From an uncultured Eubacteriales bacterium (GTDB taxonomy: Bacteria; Bacillota; Clostridia; Peptostreptococcales; Anaerovoracaceae), in NCBI GenBank assembly GCA_902795135.1, contig CADBJW010000013.1, forward strand, positions 1 through 61,866: DNA of 61,866 nucleotides, read 5' to 3'. The translations under genes and the position numbers were made by a program. Under the pieces are notes generated by a model. That model was not told where the DNA came from. It was given only the letters and a program-made list of their open reading frames with translations, and ran no database searches. Positions 16,708 to 24,420 of the stretch are shown in pieces (position 1 is the stretch's first letter; every line of letters starts with the position of its first letter).

Positions 16708-17409
16708 ATGTTTATTGAAATCCATGGGTTATACAAAAGCTACGGCTCCGGAGAAAGTTTTACGCAGGTGTTGAATGGCATTGACCTTGCCATCGAGGAA
16801 GGGAAAATGTGCGTCATCCAAGGTTCCTCCGGATCGGGCAAGTCCACACTGTTAAACTGTCTGGGCGGATTGGAAGAATTCGAAAAGGGTTCCGTAATGA
16901 TCGATGGCAACGAACTTGCCGGCATGGACCAGGATGGGCTTTCGGATTTCCGCAGGGAATATTTGGGCTTTATTTTTCAGTTCTACAACCTGGTGCCCAA
17001 CCTTACCGTGGAAGAAAACATAGAAGTATGTGAGAACCTGACCGATGAGCCGTTGGATCTGGACGATTTGCTTTTGACCTTGGGTCTGGAAGAGCACCGC
17101 CACAAGTTCCCGACCCAGCTTTCAGGAGGACAGCAGCAGCGATGCGCCATTGCCAGAGCGTTGATCAAGAATCCGAAGCTGCTTCTTTGTGATGAACCGA
17201 CAGGCGCTTTGGACTCCAAAACATCAAAAGAAATACTGATTCTGCTTGAAGAAGTTAATCGCAAATACAATACGACCATGCTCATCGTCACCCACAACAA
17301 TGCGATTTGCAAAATGGTCGACCAGGTGATCCACATAAAAGATGGAACGGTAGGAGATTCCTACGAAAACGAAAACCCTGTTCCGGCATCAACACTCGAG
17401 GACTTGTAA
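16708..17409 (+). CDS. ABC transporter ATP-binding protein (MacB/LolD type)
   Basis: A 233-residue ATPase with Walker A GSSGSGKSTLL (about residue 36), signature LSGGQQQR (about 138), Walker B LLLCDEPTGALD (about 157) and a switch His in VTHN. These features, and the FtsX-type partner immediately downstream, place it in the MacB/LolD/FtsE group that drives mechanotransmission rather than ordinary import. ATG 16708 follows AAAGGTGAAGCG. The permease starts three bases after the stop. Likely roles are export of a peptide, lipid or antimicrobial. Confidence 0.93.
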   Translation: MFIEIHGLYKSYGSGESFTQVLNGIDLAIEEGKMCVIQGSSGSGKSTLLNCLGGLEEFEKGSVMIDGNELAGMDQDGLSDFRREYLGFIFQFYNLVPNLTVEENIEVCENLTDEPLDLDDLLLTLGLEEHRHKFPTQLSGGQQQRCAIARALIKNPKLLLCDEPTGALDSKTSKEILILLEEVNRKYNTTMLIVTHNNAICKMVDQVIHIKDGTVGDSYENENPVPASTLEDL

Positions 17410-17412
17410 TAT

Positions 17413-19839
17413 ATGGGACAGAACATACTGAAAAAAAGAATACTGCGTGATTTGCGGTCCGACCTGGTGCGCTACATTGCACTGGCGTTCATGATCGTTC
17501 TTTGCATGTACATTATTTTGTCTGTGGTTGGCGCTGCCTACACCATCAAAGAAGGCTCGAAGCAGCATGCCATGCAGATGCACCTGGAGGACGGGCAGTT
17601 CACTACATTCGTGCCACTCAAGTCCGGGGAGCTGGATGACCTGCAGGCGGATGGGCTGCAGATTGAGGAACATTTTTATCTGGATTATGAAACGGAAGGG
17701 AGCACCCTGCGTGTATTCAAGAACCGGGAGCACATCGACCGCATCGACGTGCAGACCGGACGTATAGCAAAGGCATCGGATGAAATCCTGCTGGAACGCA
17801 GGTACTGTGAAGAACAGGGCATTCAAACAGGCGATGCCATTGACATCGGAGGACATTCCTTTACGGTAACCGGTATCGGAACGGTTCCGGACTACGATGC
17901 TCCGTATAAATCTTTATCCGATGCAGCGGTGGACAGTGTGACCTTCGGCCCTGCTTTTGTAACCGCGGATACGTATGAAATGCTTTTGCGCGAGGGAAAG
18001 AGTGCGAAGGCGGAAGAATACGTCTATTCCTATCGGTTTACGAATCCGGTCACAGACATTGTCAAGGAAGGAAGGCATGTAGCCGATGCGAGGGATGACA
18101 AAATCAAAGAGAAATTGCAGGATCTTTCCTTTGACCCAAACAACGTGAACGATCCGGAATTCAAGAAGTACTGGTTCCGGCAGACGGGCATGATGGGATT
18201 TCTGTTCAAGCCGGGAGACACCTTCATGGGCGATGACGTGTTTGGCGATGATTTCGGAAATCTGACCCAGTTCCTGCCGGCCAGTGACAACATGCGAATC
18301 CTTGCTGCGGCTTCCGACGTGGAAATCAGTTTTTCGACCTGTCTCTTTGCAGGCGTAATCTTGCTTGTTCTGTTCACCTATATCATTTCTGTGTTCGTCG
18401 TTCACAACATCGACCGGGAAAGTGCGGTAATCGGAACGCTCTATGCCATGGGCGTCAAAAAGAACGAGTTGATTTTTCACTATCTCACCCTGCCGGTTTT
18501 GGTGACCGGGGTTTCCGGAGTCATCGGAACGCTGGTCGGATTCAGCCCCATTGGCATTCCGTGGCAGATGGCCGATTCCTACGCCTATTATTCGGTGCCG
18601 GATCTTGACATCATGATCCCGGCCTATCTTTGGGTTTATGGACTTATCATGCCGCCGCTTTGCGCCTTTGTCGTCAATTGGTTTGTGATCCATAAGAAGT
18701 GCAGCCAGCCGGTTTTACGGCTTTTGCAGCACGAACGGACCGTTGCCGTAAAGTCGGTCGGTGGTACGCGAAAGCACAAAAGCCGCAGTACGAAAAAGAA
18801 CTTTGCAAGGCGGTTCTCCATGCAGCAGATCATCCGGGGCAGGCGCGCTGTTGTCGGGCTGGTAGCAGGCCTGTTCATATCGCTTTTGCTTGTCATGCTC
18901 AGTGTGGATACTGCAATGCTCTGTTCCCATATCAAGGAAGATTATAAGAACGATACGAAGTATCAGTATATGTATATGATCAAATACCCGGACGAGAAGC
19001 CGCCGGCAGAGGGCGTTGCCTGCTACATGAAAGGCCTGAAAAAGGAACGTCTGGGATACAATCTGGACGTGACGGTTCTGGGCACGACGGAAGACAATCC
19101 GTATTTCCATGCAAAGGCACCGAAGGGCGGCCGTGACGTTGCGATCTCTACGGCCATGGCGCAGAAATACAAGCTGGATGTGGGGGATGATTTCGTCCTG
19201 AACGATACAGAGAAAGACCGGTCCTATGTGTTCCGGGTCGTCGGAACGACGAAATATGCCACCTCTTTTTACGTATTTATGGACATTGATGATGCCAGAG
19301 AACTGTTCGGGGAAGAGGAGGATTACTACAATGTAGTCTTTTCCGATCAAAAGCTGGACATTCCGTCCGGGAAAGTGTACGGCGTCACGACAAAGGCAGA
19401 TATCGTTAAAGCCGGAGGGGTGTTTGTGGAAATCATGAAATCCATGATCACTTTGCTGATCGTCATTTCGGCGCTGATCTTTGCCATCGAAATGTATCTG
19501 ATGTTAAGGGTCATGATCGATCGGGAAGCCTTTGGAATATCCCTGATGAAAATCTTTGGCTGGAGGATGAAGGAAATCCGGAAACTCTATCTCAATGGCA
19601 GCTTTGTGGCGGTTGCTGCAGCAGCGGCTGTACTACTTCCGGTTTCAAAATTCCTGGTGAACCAGTTGTTTCCGTATTTCGTCGCCAATGTCGGGTGCGG
19701 CATCGACCTGTCTATACCCCTTTGGATGTATCCGTTGTTCTACTGTATCATTATTGGCCTGTACTGGCTGATCAGCCGGCTTTTGGTTCGTCATCTGAAA
19801 GGGATCTCACCGGTGATCGTTTTGAAAAACCGAGAATAG
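17413..19839 (+). CDS. FtsX-like ABC transporter permease
   Basis: An 808-residue permease. One transmembrane helix near residues 20-43 is followed by a large extracytoplasmic domain of about 250 residues. Then come three helices (about 310-415), a cytosolic linker rich in Lys/Arg, and a second copy of the helix-ectodomain-three-helix pattern (from about residue 475). This duplicated FtsX/MacB_PCD layout is typical of large Firmicutes exporters encoded after a MacB-type ATPase, as here. Substrate unknown. No sensor kinase or regulator gene is adjacent, unlike classic bacitracin-type modules. Confidence 0.9.
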   Translation: MGQNILKKRILRDLRSDLVRYIALAFMIVLCMYIILSVVGAAYTIKEGSKQHAMQMHLEDGQFTTFVPLKSGELDDLQADGLQIEEHFYLDYETEGSTLRVFKNREHIDRIDVQTGRIAKASDEILLERRYCEEQGIQTGDAIDIGGHSFTVTGIGTVPDYDAPYKSLSDAAVDSVTFGPAFVTADTYEMLLREGKSAKAEEYVYSYRFTNPVTDIVKEGRHVADARDDKIKEKLQDLSFDPNNVNDPEFKKYWFRQTGMMGFLFKPGDTFMGDDVFGDDFGNLTQFLPASDNMRILAAASDVEISFSTCLFAGVILLVLFTYIISVFVVHNIDRESAVIGTLYAMGVKKNELIFHYLTLPVLVTGVSGVIGTLVGFSPIGIPWQMADSYAYYSVPDLDIMIPAYLWVYGLIMPPLCAFVVNWFVIHKKCSQPVLRLLQHERTVAVKSVGGTRKHKSRSTKKNFARRFSMQQIIRGRRAVVGLVAGLFISLLLVMLSVDTAMLCSHIKEDYKNDTKYQYMYMIKYPDEKPPAEGVACYMKGLKKERLGYNLDVTVLGTTEDNPYFHAKAPKGGRDVAISTAMAQKYKLDVGDDFVLNDTEKDRSYVFRVVGTTKYATSFYVFMDIDDARELFGEEEDYYNVVFSDQKLDIPSGKVYGVTTKADIVKAGGVFVEIMKSMITLLIVISALIFAIEMYLMLRVMIDREAFGISLMKIFGWRMKEIRKLYLNGSFVAVAAAAAVLLPVSKFLVNQLFPYFVANVGCGIDLSIPLWMYPLFYCIIIGLYWLISRLLVRHLKGISPVIVLKNRE

Positions 19840-19889
19840 AGTTAGGAAAAAACGGGAAGAGAGTTTAGGAAAATCGGAAACAGAATTCC

Positions 19890-19919
19890 TTGCAGTTTGT
19901 GCTCGGACAGGAATATAAT
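19890..19919 (+). promoter_or_regulatory. Promoter ending six bases before a start codon
   Basis: TTGCAG and TATAAT are separated by 18 bases. The -10 ends at 19919 and the ATG of the next gene is at 19926, about where RNA synthesis should begin. Confidence 0.5.
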
Positions 19920-19925
19920 GAGTGC

Positions 19926-20777
19926 ATGGATGAGAGCAGGCAAGGAACGGGGAAAAGCAATAAAATTTTTGCGATTTATATGGTGAGACTGGTTTGTCGC
20001 ATCGCTATTTTGCTTGCGGTCATTGCCTGCTATTTTACCCACAAGGAGTTGCTCCACGACATTATGACGGATGAGTTCTTTCACGGATTTTCGCCCCTGC
20101 ATATCTTATGGGCGATTTTAATGACCGGCATGATCATCCATCTCATCCCAAAGGTCCGAATCACCATGAGCGGGTTTAAGAGCCGGCCGGTCAATTATCG
20201 GGAACCAAAAGAAGGGTACGACAGGCTGCAGCTTTTGGAGTATGTCCAGAACATGAACGTCAGAGCCTGGAGAGTGCTGCTCTTGTGGCTGAGTTTCAAT
20301 GCGGTTTTCGCGGTTCTGTATCTATGCAATGTGATCGGGGTCGAAGAGCTTTTGCTTCTGACCTTATTCTACTTTACGTCGGATCTGATTTGTATGATGC
20401 TGTTTTGCCCTTTCCAAAAGTATATGATGGGGAACCGATGCTGCGTCAACTGCAGGATTTTTGACTGGGGTCATATGATGATGTACACGCCAATGATCCT
20501 GATTCGCAGTTTCTTTAGCTGGAGTCTGGTTTTTATGGCCATTATTGTGATGATTCGATGGGAACTTGTTTTCGCCCGGCACCCGGAGCGGTTCTGGAGA
20601 GGCTCCAACGCGTCCATCCGGTGTGAAAACTGCAGGGACAAAATGTGCCGCATCAAAAAGCCGATTGTATCCGGTGTGGATAAGGTGGCATCTGTCATGC
20701 CTGCTCCGGCCAGTATGATCGGAGCGTCAGCCAAAGAACTGGAAGAAGAATTTGAAGATACAGGGAAGGAATCATGA
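19926..20777 (+). CDS. Conserved cysteine-rich membrane protein, function unknown
   Basis: A 283-residue protein (from ATG 19926) with four to five hydrophobic segments: about residues 18-40, 58-76, 118-140, 142-162 and 196-216. After the third segment comes NRCCVNCRIFDWGH, and after the last comes IRCENCRDKMCRIKK. The CxxC-type cysteines look suited to binding a metal or iron-sulfur centre on the cytosolic side. I recognise this only as a conserved hypothetical. The start is uncertain: a TTG at 19890 would overlap the promoter, ATG 19926 implies a leaderless transcript, and ATG 19980 would remove the N-terminal tail. The thioesterase gene starts two bases after its stop. Confidence 0.7.
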   Translation: MDESRQGTGKSNKIFAIYMVRLVCRIAILLAVIACYFTHKELLHDIMTDEFFHGFSPLHILWAILMTGMIIHLIPKVRITMSGFKSRPVNYREPKEGYDRLQLLEYVQNMNVRAWRVLLLWLSFNAVFAVLYLCNVIGVEELLLLTLFYFTSDLICMMLFCPFQKYMMGNRCCVNCRIFDWGHMMMYTPMILIRSFFSWSLVFMAIIVMIRWELVFARHPERFWRGSNASIRCENCRDKMCRIKKPIVSGVDKVASVMPAPASMIGASAKELEEEFEDTGKES

Positions 20778-20778
20778 T

Positions 20779-21204
20779 ATGGATCACAATCAGGAACTCG
20801 AACGAATCCGGGCATACTTCAACAACGACAAGTATGCGACGGAAGTAACAGGAATCAAAATCACAGACGCGAGAGAACGGTATGCCAAGGTGGAACTGGA
20901 TTTGGACGAACGCCACTACAACGCCCTGCATGCTGTTATGGGCGGCGTGTATTTTACCATGTGCGATTTTGCCTTTGCGATTGCATCCAATTACAACTCG
21001 GTTCCGTGCGTAACACTGGGAACCCATTCGTTTTTTATGAATCGCAACCGCGGAACACACCTGATTTGCGAAGCGAAGTGCATCAAAGATGGAAGAACCA
21101 CTTGTTTTTATGACCTGATGGTAACCGATGATCAGGGCACCGAAATTGCGAAGATGACCTTTGAGGGATATAAGATTCTAAAAGCAGAGAAAGTACAGCC
21201 CTGA
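20779..21204 (+). CDS. PaaI-type hotdog thioesterase
   Basis: A 141-residue hotdog-fold protein. The segment HYNALHAVMGGVYFTMCDFAFA is the PaaI-family active-site helix, in which G-G-x-x-x-x-x-x-D supplies the catalytic Asp. Such enzymes hydrolyse acyl-CoA thioesters, often aromatic or stalled intermediates. ATG 20779 has GGAAGGA eight bases upstream. It follows the membrane protein gene with a one-base gap and probably shares its mRNA. Its stop lies one base from the stop of the convergent asparaginase gene, with no terminator between them. Confidence 0.85.
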   Translation: MDHNQELERIRAYFNNDKYATEVTGIKITDARERYAKVELDLDERHYNALHAVMGGVYFTMCDFAFAIASNYNSVPCVTLGTHSFFMNRNRGTHLICEAKCIKDGRTTCFYDLMVTDDQGTEIAKMTFEGYKILKAEKVQP

Positions 21205-21205
21205 T

Positions 21206-22273
21206 TTACAGAGCTGCAAGGGTGTCCATGGAAACAGGATCGTAAAAGAGCTTTTGAATGTCCGCCCACGAGAGTGCTGGGCGGTCTTTTTCATTTCTCG
21301 CCAGAATCCACATCAGTTTTGCCATGGTGGCTTCCAAAGTCATGTCGCGGGCCTCGAGTACCGGGAAGGAGTCTGCGATTCGCCGGCCCACTTCGTAGGT
21401 CTCCAAATGACTTCCTTCGTAGGTGACCTGTGTCGTCATGGCCAGGATCTTTTCTTCCGGGCGGTATTTTGAGAGCTCCTCTAACAATGTTTTTTCGATG
21501 GATGCGGGGATGCCGCCTGCACCGAAACTTTCGATGACAAGGGCATCGTAGATCCTAAAGATTTCCGGAATCAAGTCGGGCGCAATGCTCGGTGTCAGTT
21601 TCAGCAGAAATACATTCGGGTTGATTTTGTCATAGAACCGAACGTTGGAACGGGTCTTCGCAAGGCGAGTATCCGGCGCATCATCGCATGGAGCCTTTGC
21701 AAAAGCCGGATCCGTCAGATACCGCGTGATGCGGCCGTTGTTGATCTCTGCAATTTCCGGCAGGTTGATGCTTTCAAAAGCTAGAAAGCTCATGGACCGG
21801 ACTTTGCGGGCGTGTGTGCCGGCGATGACTTTACCGGCGAAAACGATCTGAATGCCCCGTGAACGCGAATCGGCGGCATAGATAATGCTGTCCTGCAGAT
21901 TGGATTTGGCATCTGTGATTTCGAAGCCAATCGGCTTTTGCGCACCGGTAAGTACGATCGGTTTGTCGGAATTCTGTATCATGTACGACAGAACGGCAGC
22001 CGTGTAGGCCATGGTGTCAGTACCGTGACAGATGACAAAACCATCGTAGGCATCGTAATGGTCACGGATCGCATGGATGATTTGGATCCAGTGGTCCGCG
22101 GTCATATCGGTGCTGTCGATGTGGAACAGTTCTTCGATGTCGATTGCGATGTCCGCGCTGATCTGCGGCAATTGTTCCCGCAGCTGGCTGCTGCTCATGC
22201 CTGGCACGAGTCCGTCAGGGGACTGAATGGATGCAATGGTTCCGCCGGTTGTCAAAATCAGGATGTTTCTCAT
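21206..22273 (-). CDS. ansA: L-asparaginase, type I
   Basis: A 355-residue asparaginase hydrolysing asparagine to aspartate and ammonia. The first catalytic motif is LTTGGTIAS with Thr12. The second is VICHGTDTMAYTAA with Thr85-Asp86. There is no signal peptide, so it is cytosolic and of the AnsA type. The start is set at the ATG at 22271-22273, which follows GGAG on the minus strand; the longer open frame upstream lacks family sequence. The C-terminal tail runs about 20 residues past the usual end. Confidence 0.93.
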   Translation of the reverse strand: MRNILILTTGGTIASIQSPDGLVPGMSSSQLREQLPQISADIAIDIEELFHIDSTDMTADHWIQIIHAIRDHYDAYDGFVICHGTDTMAYTAAVLSYMIQNSDKPIVLTGAQKPIGFEITDAKSNLQDSIIYAADSRSRGIQIVFAGKVIAGTHARKVRSMSFLAFESINLPEIAEINNGRITRYLTDPAFAKAPCDDAPDTRLAKTRSNVRFYDKINPNVFLLKLTPSIAPDLIPEIFRIYDALVIESFGAGGIPASIEKTLLEELSKYRPEEKILAMTTQVTYEGSHLETYEVGRRIADSFPVLEARDMTLEATMAKLMWILARNEKDRPALSWADIQKLFYDPVSMDTLAAL

Positions 22274-22369
22274 TTTCGTTTCTCCAGAATGGGTATTCCG
22301 GCAATGTTGCCGTCGCCGGTTGATTTCTTTTCTGATTGTAGCGCATGCACTGGAAGTTTGCAATGATTG

Positions 22370-22378
22370 TGATATAAT
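22370..22378 (+). promoter_or_regulatory. Extended -10 promoter of the cupin gene
   Basis: TGATATAAT ends 35 bases before the cupin start codon. The -35 region (CTGGAA) is poor. Confidence 0.55.
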
Positions 22379-22413
22379 GAGCAAAAGCCAAATAGAAGTA
22401 AAGGAATAGAGTG

Positions 22414-22758
22414 ATGAAGAAACCAGAAAAAGGACAAATATGGGTGGAACACAAGGACACCTTACCAGAAAAAATGCCAACCTGGCAGGAACGAAGAATT
22501 CTAGCTTTTGGTGAACCGATGATGTGCGTGGAGAACACCTTTGAGGTTGGTGACAAAGCTCCGTGGCATGAACACGTGCACGCCCAGATCACCTATGTGA
22601 TGGAAGGGGAGTTCGATTTCAATGTGGATGGGGAGCACAAGCTTGTAGGAAAAGGCGATTCGGTTTATATGGCGCCCCATGCTTACCATGAAGTGATTTG
22701 TACGAAACCAGGCAAAGTTCTGGACATGTTCGCACCATACCGAGAAGATTTTGTTTGA
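22414..22758 (+). CDS. Small cupin-domain protein
   Basis: A 114-residue single-domain cupin. The first cupin motif is APWHEHVHAQITYVMEGE (His-x-His-x3-4-Glu metal ligands visible). The second is GKGDSVYMAPHAYHEV with its His. Such small cupins bind a divalent metal and serve as isomerases, dioxygenases or sensors; none can be chosen here. ATG 22414 has AAGGA eight bases upstream; the GTG at 22411 is less well placed. The FTR-like gene lies 22 bases downstream and is probably co-transcribed. Confidence 0.85.
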   Translation: MKKPEKGQIWVEHKDTLPEKMPTWQERRILAFGEPMMCVENTFEVGDKAPWHEHVHAQITYVMEGEFDFNVDGEHKLVGKGDSVYMAPHAYHEVICTKPGKVLDMFAPYREDFV

Positions 22759-22780
22759 TGGATGAGAAAGAGAGGATGCT

Positions 22781-22978
22781 ATGAGGATTATTTATAACGA
22801 AAACCGAGACATTGTTGATGCGATCCGTGCAGGGTTGAAAAAGAAAGACGGATATTGTCCATGCCGGTTTGAAAAAACCGAAGATAACATTTGCATGTGC
22901 AAAGAATTCCGTGATCAGATTGCAGATCCGAATTTTGAGGGATACTGCCACTGCATGCTGTATTACAAAGAAAAGTAG
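22781..22978 (+). CDS. Minimal ferredoxin-thioredoxin reductase catalytic-chain-like protein
   Basis: Only 65 residues, yet all six cysteines of the FTR catalytic chain are present and in order. They are CPC (26, 28), CMC (38, 40) and CHC (56, 58), followed by the conserved MLY. By analogy with plant-type FTR, Cys26, 38, 40 and 56 would hold a 4Fe-4S cluster, and Cys28 with Cys58 would form the redox disulfide. No FTR variable chain is in the window. It probably passes electrons from ferredoxin to a disulfide partner, which could be thioredoxin or another protein. GAGAGG precedes ATG 22781. Confidence 0.82.
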   Translation: MRIIYNENRDIVDAIRAGLKKKDGYCPCRFEKTEDNICMCKEFRDQIADPNFEGYCHCMLYYKEK

Positions 22979-23060
22979 ATCTTTTATTCTTATACATGAT
23001 TTTTATCAAGCCGTTACTACGCGGGTGTGTTTTAAGACATTTAGTGAACGGTTTTCTGCG

Positions 23061-23250
23061 TAATGCGGATGGAAGTGTCAAAGCGTTTTCCGCAGGAGCA
23101 GCTGTGATTAGAAGTGAAATGAAAAAGGCGAATCGATAAAACCCGAACACTGCTCGAGCATAGCGAGTTGGTTCGGGTTTCGATTTGCCTTGAATGAACG
23201 ATCTAATCACCTGCGACGAGGACGAAGCGGTGACACTTCCATCCGCATTA
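23061..23250. repeat. 190-bp TA-bounded long palindrome, possible MITE or structured RNA
   Basis: The ends are a perfect 20-bp inverted repeat (23061-23080 and 23231-23250) beginning and ending in TA. Inside are further nested inverted repeats: GTGATTAGA/TCTAATCAC, a roughly 20-bp imperfect pair AAGGCGAATCGA...CCCGAAC with GTTCGGG...TTGCCTT, and CTCG/CGAG at the centre. The whole segment can fold into one long hairpin. It lies in the 337-base gene-free gap between the FTR-like gene and the lipoprotein gene. TA-flanked terminal repeats fit a mariner/IS630-type miniature element. No second copy is seen in the window. Confidence 0.7.
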
Positions 23251-23255
23251 TTACA

Positions 23256-23296
23256 TGAAAAAAAGCTGTTGCACTAAAACTTAAAGTGCAACAGCC
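23256..23296 (-). terminator. Intrinsic terminator of the lipoprotein gene
   Basis: On the minus strand GGCTGTTGCACT pairs with AGTGCAACAGCT around an 8-9 base loop and is followed by TTTTTTT. It lies 20 bases beyond the stop codon. Confidence 0.9.
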
Positions 23297-23315
23297 GCAA
23301 TGTAATGATCAAGGG

Positions 23316-23921
23316 TTATTCGTCTACATGGAATGGACTGGATGGGCTGGACGCGTCGATTGTGTGTACGTAGTCCGAAAGGAATTTATATTCGTTTGCC
23401 TGTGTTGCGTCCTCCGGATCAAACCGGACATCCGTTGCAAACATCGCAATGAAGCGCTTGCCAAGTTTGGCGTTTTCACCGGCGATGGTGTAGGCTGGGA
23501 AATCCTCGTAGGACGTGTCGTCCAAATCCATAGCCATGATGGTAAGGAAGCCCCCGTCATATCCTGTTTCGTCCGCAGTCAGATAGTATAAATCCAATGA
23601 CTGGTGCGTATTCTCGTTTTCTCGATAAGACCATGTTCCAGTGTTTGGCATAGTAAGCGTGAAACCGTTTCCTTTTAGTTCGAGGGTATCCTCATCGATT
23701 TCGTTGATCTCTAAACCTTCTGCGATATCATAGTCATCCGAAGATGCTGGCTGCGTCGCTTCTGTCGTTTCTTCGGCCTCGGTTTCTTCCGATACAGCTG
23801 TTGTTTCCTGGTCGTCGCTGCCGGTGGAAGACGTCTGGTCGCCGCATCCGGCAAAAGCAATTAACATGCAGCAGGAAAGGGAAGCAGTCAGTATCAGTTT
23901 CAATACTCTGTTACTCAACAT
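23316..23921 (-). CDS. Putative lipoprotein, function unknown
   Basis: A 201-residue secreted protein. The N-terminus has Lys/Arg, a hydrophobic run and the lipobox FAGC with Cys26 as the lipidation site. Residues 27-65 are a low-complexity Ser/Thr/Glu/Asp linker that would span the cell wall. The C-terminal domain of about 135 residues (LELKGNGFTLTMPNTGTW onward) looks beta-rich and is reminiscent of small ligand-binding domains, but I cannot name its family. AAGGAGG lies nine bases before the start. It has its own promoter and terminator. Confidence 0.85.
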   Translation of the reverse strand: MLSNRVLKLILTASLSCCMLIAFAGCGDQTSSTGSDDQETTAVSEETEAEETTEATQPASSDDYDIAEGLEINEIDEDTLELKGNGFTLTMPNTGTWSYRENENTHQSLDLYYLTADETGYDGGFLTIMAMDLDDTSYEDFPAYTIAGENAKLGKRFIAMFATDVRFDPEDATQANEYKFLSDYVHTIDASSPSSPFHVDE

Positions 23922-23954
23922 ACATTCAATACCTCCTTATCATTATTCGCGATT

Positions 23955-23963
23955 ATTATATCA
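23955..23963 (-). promoter_or_regulatory. Extended -10 promoter of the lipoprotein gene
   Basis: On the minus strand TGATATAAT lies about 35 bases before the start codon and upstream of AAGGAGG. Confidence 0.5.
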
Positions 23964-23999
23964 CCAACGATTCCATAATGGAGGTTTCTTAATAAAACG

Positions 24000-24053
24000 T
24001 AACAAAAACGAAATGACAGCCGATTCCTACTTCTCGCACGGAACGGCTGTCAT
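24000..24053 (-). terminator. Terminator at the 3' end of the candidate RNA
   Basis: On the minus strand ATGACAGCCGTTCC pairs with GGAATCGGCTGTCAT (one bulge) around a 12-base loop, followed by TTCGTTTTTGTT. Confidence 0.78.
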
Positions 24054-24252
24054 CCGATTACTTGTACTTCTGGCGGACTCACCTCTTTCTTCCGGTTCCT
24101 CCCGGGACACTTTCCCGGTTTCATCTTTCGGGGCCTCTCCCCGTCGCGTTCCCTGACTCTACTTCCGTCTAGGGCTCTCTTCCATTCATGTACCACGGAA
24201 CCTTTATTTTGAATGTTCTTTGCCAGATCTCTGACTCCCGTCTCATCTGACT
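24000..24252 (-). ncRNA. Candidate structured non-coding RNA, about 250 nt
   Basis: The 499-base gap between the lipoprotein and clpB genes holds a minus-strand transcript unit with a promoter (24259-24286) and an intrinsic terminator (24000-24053) but no open frame with a ribosome site. Read 5' to 3' it folds as nested stems CTGGC/GCCAG (24226-24222 with 24074-24070) and GGTTCC/GGAACC (24202-24197 with 24099-24094). These enclose three consecutive hairpins: CCCT-a-GAC/GTCAGGG, CGGGG/CCCCG and CCGGGA/TCCCGG. The multi-branch layout does not match 6S, SRP, tmRNA or RNase P signatures I know. Unassigned clostridial RNA families such as raiA remain possible. Confidence 0.6.
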
Positions 24253-24258
24253 ATCATT

Positions 24259-24286
24259 ATTATAACATGTATTGTCAAAATTGCAA
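24259..24286 (-). promoter_or_regulatory. Promoter of the candidate RNA
   Basis: On the minus strand TTGCAA and TATAAT are 16 bases apart, and TGT precedes the -10 (extended). A TTGACA also occurs at 24278-24273, 17 bases from the weaker GATAGT. Either gives an RNA start near 24245-24252. Confidence 0.6.
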
Positions 24287-24307
24287 GAGTTTTTTGACAA
24301 TTAATTA

Positions 24308-24334
24308 TTAGCACTCTATCGAAGTGAGTGCCAA
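24308..24334 (+). promoter_or_regulatory. CIRCE operator (HrcA site) of clpB
   Basis: TTAGCACTC, nine bases, then GAGTGCCAA matches the CIRCE consensus (TTAGCACTC-N9-GAGTGCTAA) with a single mismatch. It lies just upstream of the clpB -35, so clpB should be heat-induced through relief of HrcA repression. hrcA itself is not in the window. Confidence 0.93.
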
Positions 24335-24341
24335 AAAGTTG

Positions 24342-24371
24342 TTGACTTTCTATGCCAAGCGGTATTACAAT
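24342..24371 (+). promoter_or_regulatory. clpB promoter
   Basis: TTGACT and TACAAT are separated by 18 bases, immediately downstream of CIRCE. The leader is about 43 bases. Confidence 0.65.
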
Positions 24372-24420
24372 AGATTCAGAAGGGGGATTCACTCATAAAT
24401 CAGAAAAGGGGGACACAATT

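Noticed and set aside
23061-23250. Integron attC site
   Set aside because: The ends lack the GTTRRRY/RYYYAAC core sites, no cassette array or integrase is present, and the outer stem is perfectly paired without the usual extrahelical bases.
24000-24252. T-box, RNase P, 6S or SRP RNA assignment for the clpB-divergent RNA
   Set aside because: I do not find a T-box bulge (TGGNACCGCG), the RNase P GAGGAAAGTCC-type blocks, a long 6S-type bubble helix, or the SRP GGTCCGGAAGGAAGCAGC-type loop. A covariance scan could overturn this.
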